Source: VBCK01 sp035511515
Lineage (GTDB): Bacteria > Pseudomonadota > Gammaproteobacteria > Burkholderiales > Burkholderiaceae_F
DNA length: 56,582 nucleotides
Direction: 5' to 3'
NCBI GenBank assembly: GCA_035511515.1
Contig: DATKFG010000139.1
Location: 1 to 56,582, forward strand
Shown here in pieces: positions 52,006 through 56,582 of this stretch. A model generated the notes under the pieces. The model saw only the letters and a program-made list of their open reading frames with translations, had not been told where the DNA came from and did no database searches. Position numbers and translations under genes: made by a program. The first letter of the stretch is position 1; each line of letters opens with the position of its first letter.

Positions 52006-53100
52006 ATGATGAGCGTAAACCCGACGACCGCACGGACGGGCGCGCGCGCGGCGCGCCAGGCGCACGCCCCGGTGCTGTCGCGCAAGCAGTTGCGCAACGA
52101 GCTTGCACCGCTGGTGAAGCGCTCCACGCCGCTGGCGATCGCGCTGCTGTTGCTCGATATCGGGCTGTACGGCGCGGCGCTGGCCGGTGCCCTGCTGCTG
52201 GCCAACCCGCTGTTGAAGCTGCTGTCGGCGCTGGCGTGCGGTTTCGTGATCGGGCGCCTGTTCATCATCGGCCACGACGCGTGCCATCAGAGTTACACGC
52301 AGCACCGCGGACTGAATCGCTGGATCGGACGGATCGCCTTCCTGCCTTCGCTGACGCCGTACAGCTTGTGGGAGGTCGGGCACAACGTGGTGCACCACGG
52401 GTACACCAACCTGCGCGGCTTCGACTTTGTGTGGGCGCCCAAGTCGGCCGAGGAATTTTCGGCGATGCCGGCCTGGCGCCGCGGCTTGGAGCGCATCTAT
52501 CGGAGCGGCTGGGCGCCCTGGCTGTATTACCTTGTTGAGATCTGGTGGTTGCGGATGTTCTTCCCGAGCCAGCGCCACATGCCGAGCCGCCGGCCGATCT
52601 TTTTCGCCGACTGCGCGCTCGCTTTGGTGGCCGGCCTGACCTGGATCGGCACCGTGGTCGGGGTCGCTGTGGCCACCGGGCAATCGGTTGCCGGGCTGAT
52701 GCTGGTCGCGTTCGTGGTTCCCTTCATCTTCTGGAACGGGATGATCGGGTTTGTCGTGTACCTGCACCACACGCACACGTCGATTCTGTGGTTCGCCGAC
52801 AAATCGTCCTGGAGTGCGTCCAACCCCGCTGTCAGCACCACCGTGCATTTGACCTTCCGACGCGGTTTTGGCGCGCTGATGCATCACATCATGGAGCACA
52901 CGGCGCACCACCTGGACATGTCCATACCGCTGTATCGCCTGAAGCGGGCGCAGGTCAGGCTGGAGCAATTGATGCCTGGCCGTATCGTGATTCAGGCGTT
53001 TTCGTGGCGCTGGTATTTCGATACGGCGCGGCGCTGCAAGCTGTACGACTTCGCTGCGCAGCGGTGGCTTGATTTTTCGGGCCAGCCGACTCTGTCCTAG
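52006..53100 (+). CDS. membrane fatty-acid desaturase
   Basis: The 364-residue membrane di-iron enzyme introduces a double bond into acyl chains. The three histidine boxes are HDACHQSY near 90, HNVVHHGYTN near 126 and HHIMEHTAHH near 289-298. Hydrophobic segments lie at about 40-85, 195-235 and 240-265. It resembles the omega-6/Delta12 (DesA-like) group; position specificity is not readable. ATG 52006 and 52009 are adjacent. A three-codon frame, ATG 51998 to a TGA overlapping the start, precedes it and may be chance. Confidence 0.9.
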   Translation: MMSVNPTTARTGARAARQAHAPVLSRKQLRNELAPLVKRSTPLAIALLLLDIGLYGAALAGALLLANPLLKLLSALACGFVIGRLFIIGHDACHQSYTQHRGLNRWIGRIAFLPSLTPYSLWEVGHNVVHHGYTNLRGFDFVWAPKSAEEFSAMPAWRRGLERIYRSGWAPWLYYLVEIWWLRMFFPSQRHMPSRRPIFFADCALALVAGLTWIGTVVGVAVATGQSVAGLMLVAFVVPFIFWNGMIGFVVYLHHTHTSILWFADKSSWSASNPAVSTTVHLTFRRGFGALMHHIMEHTAHHLDMSIPLYRLKRAQVRLEQLMPGRIVIQAFSWRWYFDTARRCKLYDFAAQRWLDFSGQPTLS

Positions 53101-53165
53101 CGGCGGGCCGGCTGGCCCGCTGATCCTACCGCCCCCTTGAGCCGGCCCCGTACCGGCGGCCGGCG

Positions 53166-53194
53166 GTTGAAATCGGCCCGTAAACGCCCAAACT
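53166..53194 (+). promoter_or_regulatory. heat-shock (sigma-32-type) promoter of clpB
   Basis: GTTGAAAT (53166-53173) and CCCAAACT (53187-53194) resemble the sigma-32 -35 (CTTGAAA) and -10 (CCCCATNT) elements, with 14 bases between TTGAAA and CCC. The -10 ends 36 bases before the clpB ATG. clpB is a known sigma-32 target in proteobacteria. Confidence 0.6.
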
Positions 53195-53230
53195 AAAGGT
53201 CCGGACCGTTGCCGAAGGCGTGTGCGTACC

Positions 53231-55813
53231 ATGCGACAGGACCGCTTGACCACGAAGTTCCAGGAGGCGCTCGCCGACGCCCAGTCGATTGCGGTGGGCA
53301 ACGACCACCAATACATCGAGCCGCTGCACCTGCTGGCGGCGATGCTGCGTCAGTCGGACAGCGCCGCACGCTCACTGCTGCAGCGGGCCGGCGTCGCCAT
53401 CGGGCCGCTGACGGCCGCAGTCGATGCGGCGATCAAGCGCCTGCCGCAGGTGCAGGGCACCGACGGCCAGGTCCAGGTTGGACGCGATCTGGTCGGCCTG
53501 CTGAACCAGGCTGACAAGGAAGCGCAGCGGCGCGGCGACGCCTACATCGCCAGCGAGATGTTCCTGCTGGCCTTGGCCGACGACAAGACCGAAGCCGGGC
53601 GGCTGGCTCGCGAGCACGGCCTGACGCGCAAGGCGCTGGAAGCGGCGATCGAAGCGGTGCGCGGCGGCGGCAGTGTCGATTCGGCCGAATCCGAGGGGCA
53701 GCGCGAAGCTCTGAAGAAGTACACGGTCGACCTGACCGAGCTCGCACGGCAGGGCAAACTGGACCCGGTCATCGGTCGCGACGACGAGATCCGCCGCACG
53801 ATCCAGATCCTGCAGCGGCGAACCAAGAACAACCCGGTGCTGATCGGTGAGCCCGGCGTGGGCAAGACCGCGATCGTCGAGGGTCTGGCACAGCGGATCA
53901 TCAACGAGGAAGTGCCCGAGACGCTGAAGCGCAAGCGCGTTCTGACGCTTGATCTGGCGGCGCTGCTGGCCGGCGCCAAGTACCGGGGTGAATTCGAGGA
54001 ACGGCTGAAGGCGGTCCTGAAAGAAATCGCCGCCGATCAGGGCAAGACCATCGTGTTCATCGACGAGATCCACACGCTGGTGGGTGCCGGCAAGGCCGAA
54101 GGGGCGATCGACGCGGGCAACATGTTGAAGCCGGCGCTGGCGCGCGGCGAGCTGCACTGCATCGGGGCCACCACGCTGGACGAGTATCGCAAGAACATCG
54201 AAAAGGACGCGGCGCTGGAGCGTCGCTTCCAGAAGGTGATGGTGGACGAGCCGAGCGTGGAAGCAACCATCGCGATTCTGCGCGGCCTGCAGGAGCGTTA
54301 CGAGCTGCATCACGGCGTCGAGATCACCGATCCGGCGATCGTCGCCGCTGCCGAGCTATCGCACCGCTACATCACCGATCGCTTCCTTCCGGACAAGGCG
54401 ATCGATCTGATCGACGAGGCCGCCGCCCGCATCAAGATGGAGATCGACTCCAAGCCCGAGGTGATGGACAAGCTGGACCGGCGCATCATCCAGCTGAAGA
54501 TCGAGCGGGAGGCGGTCAAGAAGGAAAGCGACGAGGCCTCGCGCCGGCGGCTGGAGCTGATCGAGGCCGAGATCAAGCGCCTCGAGCGCGAATACGCCGA
54601 TCTGGAAGAAGAATTGCGCGCCGAAAAAGCCGCCGTGCAGGGATCGGCCCAGATCAAGGCCGAGATCGAACGGCTCAAGGCCCAGATGGCCGATCTGCAG
54701 CGTCGCGGCCAGTTCGACAAACTCGCCGAGATCCAGTACGGCAAGCTGCCGGCGCTGGAGCGGCAGCTCAAAGAGGCCGAATCGGGCAGCGGCAAGCGCG
54801 AGTTCAAGCTGCTGCGCAAGGAAGTCGGGGCCGAGGAAATCGCGGAGGTCGTGTCGCGCGCCACCGGCATTCCGGTGTCCAAGATGATGCAGGGCGAGCG
54901 CGAGAAGCTGCTGAAGATGGAAGAGTACCTGCACTCGCGCGTGGTCGGGCAGGATGAAGCGGTCCGGCTGGTATCCGACGCGATCCGCCGCTCGCGCGCG
55001 GGGCTGGCCGATACCAACCGGCCGTACGGTTCGTTCCTGTTCCTCGGACCCACGGGCGTGGGCAAGACCGAGCTGTGCAAGGCACTGGCCGAATTCCTGT
55101 TCGACAGCGAGGATCACCTGATCCGGATCGACATGTCCGAATACATGGAGCGCCACTCGGTGGCGCGTTTGATCGGCGCTCCTCCGGGCTATGTGGGTTA
55201 CGAGGAGGGCGGCCAGTTGACCGAGCAGGTGCGGCGCAAACCATACAGCGTGATCCTGCTCGACGAGGTCGAAAAAGCGCACAGCGACGTGTTCAACGTG
55301 CTGTTGCAGGTGCTGGACGACGGCCGCATGACGGATGGACAGGGACGCACCGTCGACTTCAAGAACACGGTGATCGTGATGACGTCGAACCTGGGTTCGC
55401 ACGAGATCCAGCGGATGGCGGGCCAGGATCCGGAGCTGATCAAGGAATCCGTCATGGGCGAAGTGCGCAACCATTTCCGGCCCGAGTTCGTCAACCGGAT
55501 CGACGAAATCGTCGTGTTCCACGCCCTGGATCGACAGCAGATCGAGGCGATCGCGAGGATCCAGCTGCGTCGTCTGGAGGCGCGGCTGGCTGCGCAGGAC
55601 CTGAAGCTGGTCGTCAGCGACGCGGCGCTGGCCGAGCTGGCCAAGATCGGATTCGATCCACTCTATGGCGCGCGGCCGCTGAAGCGGGCGATCCAGCAGC
55701 AGATCGAAAATCCGATCGCCAAGCTGCTGCTGGAAGGAAAGGTCGGCCCCAAGGACGTGGTTCCGGTCGACTTCAGGGACGGGCGATTCCTGTTCGAGCG
55801 GACCGTGCACTGA
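53231..55813 (+). CDS. clpB: disaggregase chaperone ClpB
   Basis: ClpB is a hexameric AAA+ motor that rescues aggregated proteins with DnaK. The 860-residue product has the N-domain repeats (MRQDRLTTKFQEALADAQS), NBD1 with GEPGVGKTAIVEGLAQR near 206 and FIDEIHTLVGAG, a coiled-coil M domain (about 400-525), and NBD2 with GPTGVGKTELCKALAEF near 606 and GAPPGYVGYEEGG. ATG 53231 matches the family start; GTG 53222 is three codons upstream. It converges on the DUF1801 gene. Confidence 0.98.
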   Translation: MRQDRLTTKFQEALADAQSIAVGNDHQYIEPLHLLAAMLRQSDSAARSLLQRAGVAIGPLTAAVDAAIKRLPQVQGTDGQVQVGRDLVGLLNQADKEAQRRGDAYIASEMFLLALADDKTEAGRLAREHGLTRKALEAAIEAVRGGGSVDSAESEGQREALKKYTVDLTELARQGKLDPVIGRDDEIRRTIQILQRRTKNNPVLIGEPGVGKTAIVEGLAQRIINEEVPETLKRKRVLTLDLAALLAGAKYRGEFEERLKAVLKEIAADQGKTIVFIDEIHTLVGAGKAEGAIDAGNMLKPALARGELHCIGATTLDEYRKNIEKDAALERRFQKVMVDEPSVEATIAILRGLQERYELHHGVEITDPAIVAAAELSHRYITDRFLPDKAIDLIDEAAARIKMEIDSKPEVMDKLDRRIIQLKIEREAVKKESDEASRRRLELIEAEIKRLEREYADLEEELRAEKAAVQGSAQIKAEIERLKAQMADLQRRGQFDKLAEIQYGKLPALERQLKEAESGSGKREFKLLRKEVGAEEIAEVVSRATGIPVSKMMQGEREKLLKMEEYLHSRVVGQDEAVRLVSDAIRRSRAGLADTNRPYGSFLFLGPTGVGKTELCKALAEFLFDSEDHLIRIDMSEYMERHSVARLIGAPPGYVGYEEGGQLTEQVRRKPYSVILLDEVEKAHSDVFNVLLQVLDDGRMTDGQGRTVDFKNTVIVMTSNLGSHEIQRMAGQDPELIKESVMGEVRNHFRPEFVNRIDEIVVFHALDRQQIEAIARIQLRRLEARLAAQDLKLVVSDAALAELAKIGFDPLYGARPLKRAIQQQIENPIAKLLLEGKVGPKDVVPVDFRDGRFLFERTVH

Positions 55814-55829
55814 TCAGGGGCGCGCTCCC

Positions 55830-56249
55830 TCAGGACTTCGCTTTCTTCGAAGCTTTCGACTTGCCGGAGCTGTTGAGGGCGACCGCCTGGCGAACGAGCG
55901 CCTTGAAGGCGGACGCGTCAACTTTTTCTCCCTGGTGGATGTCGATCGCGCGGCGTGTGTTTCCGTCGAGACTCGAGTTGAACAGACGGGCCGGATCCTT
56001 CAGAGACGCGCCCTTGGCGAAGGTAAGCTTCACGACGTTCTTGTAGGACTCGCCCGTGCAGATGATGCCGTCGTGCGACCAAATCGGAGTGCCCATCCAT
56101 TTCCACTCCTCGACGGCGTCCGGGTCCGCTTCCTTGATGAGCTTGCGCATTCGGTTGAGGGTTTCCCCGCGCCAGTCCCCGAGTTCAGCGATTCTTTTCG
56201 AGATGAGCTCCGATGCCGGCTGGCCTTCGCTTGCTCCTGACTTTTTCAT
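55830..56249 (-). CDS. DUF1801 domain protein
   Basis: The 139-residue protein shows the DUF1801 (YdhG-like) pattern: LNRMRKLIKEADPDAVEEWKWMGTPIWSHDGIICTGESYKNVVKLTF and a basic C-terminus (GKSKASKKAKS). Biological function is not known. AGGATGAGAAC places a Shine-Dalgarno just before ATG 56249. The frame continues upstream, but that extension overlaps the next gene. It converges with clpB 17 bases away. Confidence 0.88.
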   Translation of the reverse strand: MKKSGASEGQPASELISKRIAELGDWRGETLNRMRKLIKEADPDAVEEWKWMGTPIWSHDGIICTGESYKNVVKLTFAKGASLKDPARLFNSSLDGNTRRAIDIHQGEKVDASAFKALVRQAVALNSSGKSKASKKAKS

Positions 56250-56274
56250 GTTCTCATCCTGTGACCGGATAACG

Positions 56275-56302
56275 ATCGTATATCCTTGACGGCGTGCGCC
56301 AA
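56275..56302 (-). promoter_or_regulatory. candidate promoter of the DUF1801 gene
   Basis: Read leftward, TTGGCG (56302-56297), a 16-base spacer and TACGAT (56280-56275) resemble a weak sigma-70 promoter, each box matching 4 of 6. It lies 25 bases before ATG 56249. Confidence 0.35.
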
Positions 56303-56314
56303 GCTGACGACCGG

Positions 56315-56582
56315 TCAGGCGGCTCTCATCGGCAAGGTCGATCTGCACTGCGGGAACTTCGCGCAGCCCCAGAACGCATCGCCGCCCTTGCGAGGGGTTC
56401 TCTCGACCATCTTGATGCCGCAATTCGCGCAGGTCGGCCGCCAGTAGTCGCCTTCCAGCGCCACGTCGAGCAGCGCCCGCTGCTGTTCCGGCTTCCGCTT
56501 GGCAATCAAGGCCAGCAGCCGGTCGACATCCAGCAGATCGATGCCGTTGTCCCGGCCGAATTGCGTGGCGTCCGCGGTGAAC
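56315..56582 (-). CDS. C-terminal part of Mrr-like nuclease with zinc ribbon
   Basis: The last 89 codons of a leftward gene whose 5' end lies beyond the window are open to the edge with no start needed. The visible part reads FTADATQFGRDNGIDLLDVDRL, like the end of an Mrr-type restriction-endonuclease fold, followed by a topoisomerase-type zinc ribbon (CANC near the middle, then WGCAKFPQC; spacing C-x2-C-x16-C-x5-C). An internal ATG at 56509 is not the true start. Function is probably DNA binding or cleavage; specificity is unknown. Confidence 0.7.
   Translation of the reverse strand, partial: FTADATQFGRDNGIDLLDVDRLLALIAKRKPEQQRALLDVALEGDYWRPTCANCGIKMVERTPRKGGDAFWGCAKFPQCRSTLPMRAA

Noticed and set aside
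51998..52009. Three-codon upstream frame (ATG AGC GGA TGA) overlapping the desaturase start
   Set aside because: So short that chance is likely, and there is no clear ribosome-binding site for it.

Overview
The window is a stretch of core chromosome from a high-GC betaproteobacterium, most likely in or near the Burkholderiales. I infer this from conserved gene neighbourhoods: tRNA-Val/thrS/infC/rpmI/rplT/pheST/ihfA/merR, surE-pcm-nlpD-rpoS, ndk-rlmN-pilF-rodZ-ispG-hisS-yfgM-bamB-der-hfq-hflX-hflKC-hisZ-purA, rpsF-priB-rpsR-rplI-dnaB, and hom-thrC-moe/moa-clpB. PriB, HisZ and an ATC-started infC also fit. No phage, transposase, integrase or CRISPR array is present.

Layout. 1-1160: hairpin repeats and a leftward olsB-like acyltransferase. 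1225-8893: tRNA-Val and a translation block (thrS, infC, rpmI, rplT, pheS, pheT) ending in ihfA and a MerR regulator. 8920-14632: tRNA-Pro, surE, pcm, nlpD, rpoS, a PolB-like exonuclease and rlmD. 14791-24134: ndk, rlmN, type IV pilus pilotin, rodZ, ispG, hisS, yfgM-like, bamB and der, many overlapping by a few bases. 24230-31168: hfq, hflX, hflK, hflC, a DUF2065 protein, hisZ, purA and a phosphoribosyltransferase. 31397-34555: a 1052-residue secreted Asp-box beta-propeller protein, the only large accessory-looking gene, closed by a bidirectional terminator that faces a leftward tRNA-Leu. 34976-41069: rnr, rlmB, rpsF, priB, rpsR, rplI, dnaB. 41077-42366: an MFS transporter. 42423-44955: a leftward operon (Mth938-type protein, PrxQ, PIN-PhoH). 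45054-51449: alaC, hom, thrC, mobB, moeA, moaD, moaE. 51559-55813: crcB, a membrane fatty-acid desaturase and clpB. 55830-end: leftward DUF1801 gene and a truncated nuclease/zinc-ribbon gene.

The genes serve tRNA charging, ribosome assembly and rRNA modification, envelope assembly (BamB, RodZ, PilF, NlpD), RNA and protein quality control (Hfq, RNase R, HflKC, ClpB), amino-acid synthesis (hom, thrC, alaC, hisZ) and molybdenum cofactor synthesis.

I found no clearly new multi-gene system. The strongest leads are (1) a dispersed hairpin repeat whose second hairpin shows compensatory changes between two copies, each lying just upstream of a start codon (hflC, crcB); (2) the secreted propeller protein at the tRNA-Leu 3' end, with hairpins in its leader; (3) rare start codons (ATC for infC, probably CTG for hflX); and (4) palindromes at the probable desaturase and alaC promoters.
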